From Gammaproteobacteria bacterium (GTDB taxonomy: Bacteria > Pseudomonadota > Gammaproteobacteria > Steroidobacterales > Steroidobacteraceae), in NCBI GenBank assembly GCA_028293745.1, contig JAQGOF010000004.1:16548-80547 (forward strand): a DNA stretch of 64,000 nt, written 5' to 3'. Below the pieces are notes generated by a model. That model did no database searches, was not told where the DNA came from, and saw only the letters and a program-made list of their open reading frames with translations. Position numbers and translations under genes: made by a program. Of the stretch, positions 48,180 to 56,350 are shown in pieces. The first letter of the stretch is position 1; each line of letters begins with the position of its first letter.

Positions 48180-51054
48180 CCTGCGTGATTTCCGTCTTGC
48201 CGTAGCGCGCCGGCTTCAACTCCGCCAGCACTTTGAAACTCTTCTGCACCCATTCATCGTACACACCATCCTTCGCCCGCACGGTGTTGATCTCGTGCGC
48301 CTTGATGGCCTGCTCTTCGAATGGGAAAACCTGCTCCTCCAGCAGCGAGTTGTACTCTTCGAGCTCCTCGCCCTTGAGGTTCTTCGGCCGCTCCGAGGTC
48401 ATGACATCGTGAGCGAGCGTCCTGTACAACTCAGCCATTTCGTAGGTCGCGGCTGTAGTGACTTCGGCGACCTGGTACTCGGCCGCCCGCTTGTAACCAT
48501 TCATCGCGTCTTCGAGCGCCTTGCGCTTCGCGACCAGGCTCTTCTTCAGCGGCGCCGCCAGGCGAACACCGCGGAATGCATCGCGGGCCGGCTGCGCCAT
48601 TGCCAGTTGCGCTTTCGCCGCGAGATAGTGCGTGCGGTCAGTGCGCTGCGCCCCTGCTTGCGAATCAGCCTTGATGATTTCGCGATACCAGTAATCCTGC
48701 TTCGTAACATCACCGCTCTTACCGGCATAGTCGGCAAGCCGCTGGCGAGCTTCTTCGGCATCCGCTATCGGCGTTGGATTGGTGCTGATGAACTTCTCCA
48801 GCATCGACACGGCTTTGGGCGTGTTGTTTGCCTTCGCGTACAGATCAGCGGACTGCATGAGCGCTTCGCGCTGCACCTTGCGATCCTCGGCCGGATTTGC
48901 GGCGATCAGCTCGAACTGCGCGGCCGCCTCACCCGGCCGGTGCGCTTCCGAATACGCCACGGCCAGCTTGCGGGTGACATCGGCCGACAGCTCGCTCTTC
49001 GGATATTCCTTGCGGAATTCCTCGAGTACGCCGATCGCCCGATCCCATTGCTTCAGATTGATCAATTGCGCGGCCGCATCGTATTGCGCCGTCGAACGGA
49101 TCTTTGAGTCCGGGGCAACCCGCGCCACGCGCAGGTAGTCATCCACCGCGCCCGCGCTGTCGCCGGCCTTCTGCTTCGCCTCGCCCTGCTTGTACACGGT
49201 CGCGGCGAGCCGTTCCGTCAGGTCGGCTTTCATCTTCTCATCGGCGCCAACGAGCTCCCGAGCCTTGATGAACGCCGGCTCCGCCTTGTCGAACTCGCCC
49301 TGGTCAAAGTGCGACTGCGCGATGATCGTCCACGCGATCCGCTGCTTCGGCACGTCTACCGGCGGCTGGCGGGCCAGGATGGATTCGGAAATCGTGAGCG
49401 CCCGCGGCAGGTCCTTGGCCGCGAAGATCTCCTCCGCGGCGCGAGTCAGCACACCGGCGCTATCCGGGTGCTCCGGGAAGGTCTGCGCGAATTTGACACC
49501 TGCATCGGTAGCACGTTTGTGCCAGTCGGCTTTCGCCGTACCCGTGAGCGAGTCCTCGCTCTTCTGATATGAGATCAGCGACGCATAGGCGGCCGTAGCC
49601 GACTTGTCGTTCTTCGGGTAGTTGTACGCCGTCCGCTCGTACTCCGTCGCCGCATCGACGTACTGATGGCTCTCGAACAACGTCTCGGCCAACAGGTAGT
49701 TGGTACCGGCAGAATCCGGATCGTCCGGGAAGGACTTCAGGTAGTCGCGATACCACTTGGCCGCTTCCTGGTAGTCCTCGACCTTCTTGGACTTCTGCGC
49801 CGTGGCGTGAAAATAAGTCGCCACGTCTTTCATGTTCGTCTTCAGCTCCTGCACCACTGTGGCGTATTGCGCGCGGTCGCGGCCCTGCCAGAACGGTGAG
49901 CTGAAGTTGTAATGCTCGACATACTCGTGCTTGCCATCGAGCACGAGCTGGCTGAAACCGCCCTTGCGATAGGCCTCGATGGCCTGCATGGCGAGATTGG
50001 GGGCATGGTCGGTGTAAGGATCGCGCTGAACATAGGCCCTGTAAGTGGTCGCGGCATCCTGGTAACGCTGTTTGTCAACATACAGATCGCCCAGCCGCGA
50101 GTAGAGCAGGTAGGAATGCGGGCGGTCGCCATGCCTGGCCATGTATTGATCGAGCGATTGGGAGCCTTCCGAGTACGAGAAGGTGATGCTCATCACCCGC
50201 AACGCGTCTTCCACCAGCTCGCGGTCAGCCCGTTTGAGATCCTCGACGCGTATGGGCTTGTTGCCCGCACCGGTCAATTTTGCATCGAGCACGCCGCCGA
50301 ACGATGGCAGGCTCTCTTCGGTCAGCGACTGCTTGAACAGCGACCAGCCGTGCTTGTAGAGGCTCTGCTCGTAGAAGTGCGACGCCTTGCCCTGCTGAAC
50401 CACGATGGCGTAAGCCTTCTCCGCATCGTGGTAGCGCTTCGCCGAGAACAACAATTCGCCGCGGCGGAACTGAACTTCGTCCATCTGCGGAGCGCGCGGA
50501 TACTTCTGGACGATGCGGTCCAGGGTGGCCAGCGCCTGCTCGGGCTGGCCGGTCGTCTCGTATGCGCGCGCGAGCTGGTACAACACCTGGTCGTTGCGCG
50601 CGTAGTCCGGATAAGCCTTCAACAGGGTTGAATACAGCTTGATGGCTTCGCCACCCTGCAGGTCGATGGCCGTGACCTCCTTCTCCATCCGCTCGACTTC
50701 GCCGGCGTCGAGATTGAGGTCACCGAGGCGCCGGAGCGCTTCCGCGCGCAGCTGCGGATCGGTTTTCTGCAATTCCAGGAAGCGCCGGTAGTTTTCCATC
50801 GCCTTGGAGGCGCTGGAGGAGGTGCTGGAATCCAACTTGCTGTCTTTCTTGACCGCAACCGGATGCGAGGAAAGGTCCTTGATCGTCTTTTCGTTGTTGT
50901 TGGGATCGGCAGCCGCGGCCACCCCCAGCACGCATGCACCCACGGCGAGACCAACAATAACGTGATCTGCCCGGCGCCTCCCCATTTCGCCGGTTGCGGT
51001 CTTCCGCAACCGGCTGAGGAGTTGCGCGCAGGGCATGATGAGTGCGCGCTTCAC
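48157..51054 (-). CDS. Large periplasmic TPR protein
   Basis: A 965-residue protein with a signal region (a hydrophobic stretch near 32-48, ending VAAA). The rest is a long series of TPR-like helices, for example DQVLYQLARAYETTGQPEQALATLDRIV and DDPDSAGTNYLLAETLFESHQYVDAATEYE. It begins with an ATGA overlap on the upstream TPR gene; an ATG 23 codons later would give a neater signal peptide. It resembles the periplasmic TPR scaffold of gliding and envelope machines. Repeats end near 800, then a helical tail. Confidence 0.85.
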   Translation of the reverse strand: MKRALIMPCAQLLSRLRKTATGEMGRRRADHVIVGLAVGACVLGVAAAADPNNNEKTIKDLSSHPVAVKKDSKLDSSTSSSASKAMENYRRFLELQKTDPQLRAEALRRLGDLNLDAGEVERMEKEVTAIDLQGGEAIKLYSTLLKAYPDYARNDQVLYQLARAYETTGQPEQALATLDRIVQKYPRAPQMDEVQFRRGELLFSAKRYHDAEKAYAIVVQQGKASHFYEQSLYKHGWSLFKQSLTEESLPSFGGVLDAKLTGAGNKPIRVEDLKRADRELVEDALRVMSITFSYSEGSQSLDQYMARHGDRPHSYLLYSRLGDLYVDKQRYQDAATTYRAYVQRDPYTDHAPNLAMQAIEAYRKGGFSQLVLDGKHEYVEHYNFSSPFWQGRDRAQYATVVQELKTNMKDVATYFHATAQKSKKVEDYQEAAKWYRDYLKSFPDDPDSAGTNYLLAETLFESHQYVDAATEYERTAYNYPKNDKSATAAYASLISYQKSEDSLTGTAKADWHKRATDAGVKFAQTFPEHPDSAGVLTRAAEEIFAAKDLPRALTISESILARQPPVDVPKQRIAWTIIAQSHFDQGEFDKAEPAFIKARELVGADEKMKADLTERLAATVYKQGEAKQKAGDSAGAVDDYLRVARVAPDSKIRSTAQYDAAAQLINLKQWDRAIGVLEEFRKEYPKSELSADVTRKLAVAYSEAHRPGEAAAQFELIAANPAEDRKVQREALMQSADLYAKANNTPKAVSMLEKFISTNPTPIADAEEARQRLADYAGKSGDVTKQDYWYREIIKADSQAGAQRTDRTHYLAAKAQLAMAQPARDAFRGVRLAAPLKKSLVAKRKALEDAMNGYKRAAEYQVAEVTTAATYEMAELYRTLAHDVMTSERPKNLKGEELEEYNSLLEEQVFPFEEQAIKAHEINTVRAKDGVYDEWVQKSFKVLAELKPARYGKTEITQDVDTTLN

Positions 51055-53069
51055 GGCTTCGGCCCGGGAGGTGGCGTATCGCCGCCCGATTGCGGTTGCG
51101 GCGCTGGCGCATCACCAGCACCTGGCGCACCCGTGGGTACGCCCTGCTGCGGAGCGGGTGTGTCATCACCCGGCTGCCCGGGCGCGGGCTGATCCTTCTT
51201 TTCCGTCTCAGGGTTGGCGGCGCGGTCATACATCGTTGCGAGCGCGAAGCGAGCCTGGACCTGGTAGGTGGAAAGGCGGTCCTTCTGCTGCTCGAGCTCG
51301 GCCACGGCGACCTGCCCCAGGTAGTCGCTCTGCTTCTGTTCCGCCGCAGCCAGGTGAGTCTGCAAGCCATCGATGCGCCCTTTCAGGGCCGCAACGCGAG
51401 CAGCAAACTCACCATTGTTCGTCGGTACGCTCTGGCGCGCGCGCTCCACTCTGATCCAACGGTTCTCGGCCTCGTGCAGGGCCAGATCCAGATCCTTTAT
51501 CGTACGGCGCTGCTGCCACATACGGGCCCTGAAGGAGTCATTCAGGCGGAAGTACAGCACTCCCTTCACCAGGCGCAACCTGTCTTTGAGCTCAGCGCGC
51601 TCCGGATCGTCAGGAGCTGCGGCCAGCGCGGCTTCCACACGTTGCAATCGGGCCCATTGATCCCGTTCTTCAGGGGAGCCCAGCGCGGCCACGTCCTTGT
51701 CGCCATCAATGCCATTCACGCGGCTCTCGAGATCGGTCTTGCGCTGCGCGAGTTTTTCCACGGCGCCGGAAGCAAGCAGCGAATCAACCCGGGGGAGCCG
51801 CTGCGCGTAGGCGCGCTCGCGCGTGTCGATCATGTCACCGAACGCTTCCATGCTGTCGCCCCACTTGTCGAGCGTGTGGGCCATGTAGACGAGGTCGCGA
51901 TAATTCTTCAGTCCTTCCTGGAAGTCGTGACCCGCCAGCACCGTGTACAGATAGCGTGACTCGGGCGCCTCGGGAATGTTCTTCAGCTGCCAGAACCAGC
52001 CGTAGTGCGAGTCCTTCTCGCTCGAGATGACTTGCTCGAGCAGGCTGCCGCTGCGAATTCGCGTAATCGCATCGTCGAGCCGCACGGTCTCCGCATCGTA
52101 CGACTGCACGGCTGTTTCGTAATACTCGGCCGATTGCGCGGCGGCGCTGAGCTTGCCGAAGGCATACGGCACGGCGAGCATTGACTCCTGTACCGCTGCA
52201 TCCAACAGATTGCGCCCGCGCAGCTCCATCCACGGATTCAGGGCAGCTTTGTAGTCGCCCAACGCCGCATCGGCCCAGCCCGTACCGAGCAGCGCCTTGT
52301 TCGAATAGGGGCCATTGAGCCGAACACGCTCGAGGGCTGCCTTCGCCTTTGCCGGTTGATCGGCCTGCAGCTCGGCAAAGCCCAACGCGAGATTCGCGCG
52401 GTCCTTGAGGGCGAGCATCTCTGGCGTCTCTGGGTACATGGTGCCGACGGCAGTCAGGAACGGGTCGGCATCCGCGAGCCGTTTCTGGCGAACGAGAGCG
52501 ACCCCGAGGTTGAAGCGTGCGTAGGCAGACCAGCTGGGCGAGCCTTTCCACATCACCAGCAGCCGGATCGCCTCATCGAACTTGCCCTGGTACATCAGGA
52601 CGTTGGCATACAGATGATCTTTCTGGGCCTCGAGCTCCGGCGACAGCTTTCCCTGAATCCGGCGCAAGGCATCTTCCGCCTTGTCGAGATATCCGCGCGC
52701 GTACCAGACCTCGGCCAGGTAGAACCAGGCGCGATTGCGCACGCCCGTGGGTACATCCTGGGTCAACAGCGTCTGAAACCGCTCGCCGGCCTCATTGTGC
52801 ATGCCGAGGGACAGATACAGTCCGCCGAGCAGAAGCTGCCCTTCATCCTCATGATGCGGAATCAGGTTCCAATGCTGATAGGCAGTGAGGCGCGTGATCG
52901 CCTCGAAGTCATCACCCTGGTAGAGATAAAAGAGGACATCGCCATAGTGCAGGTCGCGGATACGGGTGACCGGCAGCTTTTCCGGATCATGACGCCGGGC
53001 AGCGGCGGGCCCGCTCAGCACCGTGATGGCCAGAGCAAGCGAGGCAACGAGCAGCGAAGCGGGACGCAT
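51051..53069 (-). CDS. Periplasmic TPR protein
   Basis: A 672-residue protein with a signal peptide (residues 1-24, ending GPAAA), TPR repeats (about 35-270: QLLLGGLYLSLGMHNEAGERFQ, AWFYLAEVWYARGYLDKAEDALRRI, ARFNLGVALVRQKRLADADPFL), a coiled-coil region (about 420-605) and a Pro/Gly/Gln-rich tail. The ATG is preferred over a TTG two codons upstream. It overlaps the next gene by ATGA. Confidence 0.85.
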   Translation of the reverse strand: MRPASLLVASLALAITVLSGPAAARRHDPEKLPVTRIRDLHYGDVLFYLYQGDDFEAITRLTAYQHWNLIPHHEDEGQLLLGGLYLSLGMHNEAGERFQTLLTQDVPTGVRNRAWFYLAEVWYARGYLDKAEDALRRIQGKLSPELEAQKDHLYANVLMYQGKFDEAIRLLVMWKGSPSWSAYARFNLGVALVRQKRLADADPFLTAVGTMYPETPEMLALKDRANLALGFAELQADQPAKAKAALERVRLNGPYSNKALLGTGWADAALGDYKAALNPWMELRGRNLLDAAVQESMLAVPYAFGKLSAAAQSAEYYETAVQSYDAETVRLDDAITRIRSGSLLEQVISSEKDSHYGWFWQLKNIPEAPESRYLYTVLAGHDFQEGLKNYRDLVYMAHTLDKWGDSMEAFGDMIDTRERAYAQRLPRVDSLLASGAVEKLAQRKTDLESRVNGIDGDKDVAALGSPEERDQWARLQRVEAALAAAPDDPERAELKDRLRLVKGVLYFRLNDSFRARMWQQRRTIKDLDLALHEAENRWIRVERARQSVPTNNGEFAARVAALKGRIDGLQTHLAAAEQKQSDYLGQVAVAELEQQKDRLSTYQVQARFALATMYDRAANPETEKKDQPAPGQPGDDTPAPQQGVPTGAPGAGDAPAPQPQSGGDTPPPGPKP

Positions 53070-53080
53070 GGGCAAAGGGC

Positions 53081-53797
53081 CTATTCCCAGTCCTTGATCT
53101 CGAATTCCGGCTGCTGACGGCGCTGCCGGTCGGTGACCTTGAGCTCGAGGTACTTGGCCCCGATGCCCTTCTCGAACTTGAGCGTCGCGCCGCGCTTGTA
53201 GTCGCGGTCGTTGGGACCCTTGCCGCTGAAGAACGCGACCAGCTCGTGCTTACCGACCTTCAGGTTACCGAGATACAGGCGGTGCACGCCACCCTTGAGG
53301 AGCGCTTCGACTTCGCGCGGCGTGTACAGGTAGTTGATGACTTCCTTCTGATCGATTTTCAGCGTGACCGTGTCGAGAGCAAAGAAGTCGCCCACATCCA
53401 TGGAAATGAACACCGCTACCTGGGTATTGGCCGGGAACAGGAGCTCTTCCTCGAGAACGAACAGCTCGCGGTTCAGATCGACCACATCCTTCTTGAGCCC
53501 TTGCACTTCCTGATCGAGGCCGCGCGTGTCGGGTGGAGTTGCGCCCTCGCCGCCGGCAGTGTCGCCGCCCGGAACAGGCGAGGTAGCGTCGGCTCCGGCG
53601 TCTGCGGCAGATGCCGGTGGCGCCACTGCAGCGCCTTTGGCCGGTGCCGCCGGCGGCGCGCCTCCCTGAGCTATGGCAGCCGGCGTAGCCGCCCACGAAC
53701 AGGTCAGCAGCAGCGCGAGGCTGGCCAGGCGCGGCCACGCCTTGACAACAGAGGTCAGTCGATGCAAAACGACGTAAAGCATAGTTATTCCGATCAT
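53081..53797 (-). CDS. Exported coiled-coil protein of unknown function
   Basis: A 238-residue protein with a signal region (about 20-43, ending AIA), an Ala/Pro/Gly-rich spacer (45-90), a coiled coil (LDQEVQGLKKDVVDLNRELF) and a C-terminal beta-rich domain (VAVFISMDVGDFFALDTVTL, GGVHRLYLGNLKVGKHELVAFF). It overlaps the TlpA-like gene by ATGA; an ATG five codons later (53782) is also possible. The C-terminal domain looks like a peptidoglycan- or ligand-binding module, but no family is recognised. Confidence 0.75.
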   Translation of the reverse strand: MIGITMLYVVLHRLTSVVKAWPRLASLALLLTCSWAATPAAIAQGGAPPAAPAKGAAVAPPASAADAGADATSPVPGGDTAGGEGATPPDTRGLDQEVQGLKKDVVDLNRELFVLEEELLFPANTQVAVFISMDVGDFFALDTVTLKIDQKEVINYLYTPREVEALLKGGVHRLYLGNLKVGKHELVAFFSGKGPNDRDYKRGATLKFEKGIGAKYLELKVTDRQRRQQPEFEIKDWE

Positions 53798-54330
53798 TCG
53801 TTCAGCAACGCTCGCAGCTGCTGCAAATAGAGACTTTCGCTTTTTGCGTTGTAGTCCCGGAACACGTTGCGAACGACGCCGTTCCGGTCGATCAACAAGG
53901 TCATCGGGAGATTGTCGACCTGGTAGTTACGGCTCACCGCTTTCTCCGGATCCAGAAGCAATGGAAACGTAACTGCCTCGCCGCGCGCGAACGCAAGCGC
54001 CCGGCTCTGATCGTCATCAACGTTGATCCCATACACCTGCAAGCCTGCCGACCGATACGTACCCAGGCTCTGGTTGAGCGCCGCAAGCTGCGCCCGGCAG
54101 GGCGTGCACCTGCTGCCCCAGAAGCTGAGGATAACAACGTCACCCCGGTGCTCTGAAAGGCGCACGTTGCCGCCCGCTATCGCATGCAACGCAAAGTCCG
54201 GAGCTGCATGCGCGAGAAGCGCATACGGAGTATCCGCGAAGCAAGGCGCACAGAACGCGATTGCGGCCAGCCACAGCCGCCATCCGAAGGCCGCAAAAGT
54301 CGCGCCTTGTGCGGCCGGAAGCGAAGCCAT
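53794..54330 (-). CDS. TlpA-like periplasmic thioredoxin-fold protein
   Basis: A 178-residue exported protein (signal 1-32, ending CFA) with a TlpA/AhpC-TSA-like fold: APDFALHAIAGGNVRLSEHRG, then VVILSFWGSRCTPCRAQLAAL with the CTPC active site at 75-78 and the cis-Pro loop NLPMTLLIDRNG. It would reduce or isomerise disulfides in the periplasm. It is the first gene of the leftward TPR operon. A perfect palindrome lies just before the chosen ATG; an ATG at 54393 with AAAGG upstream is an alternative that would read through the palindrome. Confidence 0.88.
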   Translation of the reverse strand: MASLPAAQGATFAAFGWRLWLAAIAFCAPCFADTPYALLAHAAPDFALHAIAGGNVRLSEHRGDVVILSFWGSRCTPCRAQLAALNQSLGTYRSAGLQVYGINVDDDQSRALAFARGEAVTFPLLLDPEKAVSRNYQVDNLPMTLLIDRNGVVRNVFRDYNAKSESLYLQQLRALLNE

Positions 54331-54335
54331 TGTCC

Positions 54336-54360
54336 GAAAAACGGCCTCAGGCCGTTTTTC
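54336..54360. repeat. Perfect 25-bp palindrome at the head of the TlpA/TPR operon
   Basis: GAAAAACGGCCT pairs with AGGCCGTTTTTC around one central base, so both strands end in a T-run after a GC-rich stem. It is a bidirectional terminator-like element 6 bp upstream of the TlpA-like start. Confidence 0.85.
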
Positions 54361-54530
54361 CAATTGACGAGTGCGCCACAAACGACGCTGCATTGCGCCT
54401 TTCGGCCGTTGCAAGCTCAAGAAATATCCTTCTGCAAACGATACGACCGCGGCTCAGCCCGGGCGCCGTGAACCCTCGCATAGCAAACTTCACACTGTCA
54501 ACGAACGACCCGCCGGTTCGTAAAAGAATA

Positions 54531-54580
54531 CGCCGGAGCGTCGGCATTGCGCGACATGCGCGTAATGCCGATCTCCGGCG
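54531..54580 (-). terminator. Long hairpin terminator of the Tat-protein/cytochrome operon
   Basis: CGCCGGAG (54531-54538) pairs with CTCCGGCG (54573-54580) and TCGGCATT (54541-54548) with AATGCCGA (54564-54571), with GCGC/GCGC inside. On the minus strand it is followed by TATTCTTTTACG. It lies 20 bp after the stop of the leftward gene. Confidence 0.8.
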
Positions 54581-54600
54581 CAAGGTCGAGAGCCAGGAAC

Positions 54601-56328
54601 TCAGGTGATCTTGGTGAAAGCCGTCAACGCGGTCCACGCGGCCGCCGCCCCCAATCCCTGCTTCGGGAAAACGTTGCCGAAGCTCGCGTCAATACCGTTC
54701 AGTGCCATCCAGTTCAGTGCCACGAGTTGCGTCACCAGGTTGGGTGCATTTGCACCCGGACTCGAGGTGGCGTTGACCGTGCCATCGGCATTGAGGGATC
54801 CGATCTGATTGATGGCTGCTGCCGGCCTGCCCTTCGGGTTGTAGACCAGAATGAGTGATGCGGCGACCTGCTGCGAATCGCCCTGCCAACCCAGTTTGCC
54901 GCGCCCGGCCGTAGTCATGTCGGCATTACCCGTTGACGTCAGCGAGCCGTCACTGATGATGTTGATCATGACCGGCGTATTCACGGCGTCAGCGTACGCG
55001 ATAATAGCGCCGATGATGACACCGGCGTGCGTGTTCCTTGTCTCACCATCCGCACGGTTGCCGCTGTGATAGTCATACCCGCCCAATGCGATCGTTCCTG
55101 CTCCCGCATAGCCGTTCATCACGAGCTTCATGACAGCAGCGGTCTTTTGAACATCCTTGTCCGTATACTCCACCGCTGTGAAGATGGAGTTGGCTGCCCC
55201 GATGATAGTCATGTCCTTATCGGGGTTGACCGAGTCCGGCCCTTGGGACGTCGCAGCCGTAAAGGCTGTCTTCACGTAGGCACAGCGCACCTGTTCCTTC
55301 ACAGCCAGATCCTGGGCGGCAGCCGTAGCTATGTCTTGCGGGGTGGGTGGATTACCGTTCAACCCCACCGCGTGCACCAAGGTCTGCGAGCCTACTTGAC
55401 TCATCACGTTAGCAGCTGGCGGACCGAGGTTGAAGCTGCTCGAAGTCGGCGCTGTGTTCAGGGGTACGAAGTTGTTCCCTGCGCTGATTCGAGCCTGGGA
55501 CTGCAATACCGACACGGTATTCTGGCTCGCCGCACCCGCGCTCGAGCCTACCAGGGCGGTGTTGTCCGCGGAGCTGGCAATCCTGGTCGGCTGCAGATTC
55601 GTGTCCACGTAGAGGGCCGGAGCCGCCGAATTGCCGCCCGAAACCGTAGAATTCGTCCCGACCAGGGTGACGTATTGGCCGTAAGGAACGGGCAGAGTAT
55701 TGGCCTGCGGCGGGAACCCCCCTATTGCCTTGGCGATGAGGTACATCGCATTCAGCGGATTCATGTTCGAATCGTTCTGCGATATCGCCGGAATGACCAC
55801 GCCATTGACCTTGCCGAGAGCCGTTGCGGAGGCCTTCGACTTGATGCCTCTGAGTATCGCCGAGTCCGAGTGAAAGGGCAGGCCGAGCGACGTGTCAATG
55901 AAGGTACTGGACGTCGGCACCATGGCGCCCGGCAGACCCAGCTTGTTGTAGCCGGCCGTTGAGATGAAGTTGGTCGGGCTGCCGGCCATGCCCGCGAGGG
56001 CCTCCGAGCCCATCAGGTTGGCGCCACCGACCAGATCGATTGTGATGAAAGGTACCGGTCCGGTGGTACCCGTCGCCCCGCCGCCGTTCGGAGGCGTCTG
56101 GAGCTTGCATTCCGGCTGAATCTTGGCCATGTCGGTGTCCAGCGCAAGGGCATCGGCACGCTGCGCCTTGAGCAGAGCCCCCAGCCACGCCGGCGCCAGC
56201 ACGACGGCCGGGGCGGACAGGAAGCCGGCTCCCATGAGCTGGCGGCGCGTGATCGGACGCGGATGGTTCTCGTGCCGGAACGGCTCGTGGAGTCCGTGCT
56301 GGCGAGCGGGTTTCTTGCGGATAATCAT
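54601..56328 (-). CDS. Tat-signal exported protein, DUF1501-like
   Basis: A 575-residue protein. A twin-arginine signal TRRQLMG at 27-33 precedes a hydrophobic stretch (GAGFLSAPAVVLAPAW), so export is folded, possibly with cofactor. The body is rich in Gly, Asn, Ser and Thr; VPFITIDLVGGANLMGSEAL and IGAIIAYADAVNTPVMINII are its most ordered parts, resembling DUF1501 in layout. AGGAGAG seven bases upstream supports the ATG. It is the last gene of the cytochrome operon and partners of this type usually handle the cofactor of the adjacent cytochromes; the family assignment is weak. Confidence 0.6.
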   Translation of the reverse strand: MIIRKKPARQHGLHEPFRHENHPRPITRRQLMGAGFLSAPAVVLAPAWLGALLKAQRADALALDTDMAKIQPECKLQTPPNGGGATGTTGPVPFITIDLVGGANLMGSEALAGMAGSPTNFISTAGYNKLGLPGAMVPTSSTFIDTSLGLPFHSDSAILRGIKSKASATALGKVNGVVIPAISQNDSNMNPLNAMYLIAKAIGGFPPQANTLPVPYGQYVTLVGTNSTVSGGNSAAPALYVDTNLQPTRIASSADNTALVGSSAGAASQNTVSVLQSQARISAGNNFVPLNTAPTSSSFNLGPPAANVMSQVGSQTLVHAVGLNGNPPTPQDIATAAAQDLAVKEQVRCAYVKTAFTAATSQGPDSVNPDKDMTIIGAANSIFTAVEYTDKDVQKTAAVMKLVMNGYAGAGTIALGGYDYHSGNRADGETRNTHAGVIIGAIIAYADAVNTPVMINIISDGSLTSTGNADMTTAGRGKLGWQGDSQQVAASLILVYNPKGRPAAAINQIGSLNADGTVNATSSPGANAPNLVTQLVALNWMALNGIDASFGNVFPKQGLGAAAAWTALTAFTKIT

Positions 56329-56350
56329 GTCTGTTCTCTCCTGATACCGA

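Noticed and set aside
43290..54330. Operon as a proven gliding-motility machine
   Set aside because: Only motor and TPR scaffold components are recognisable; no adhesin, MreB-linked or polarity genes are visible.
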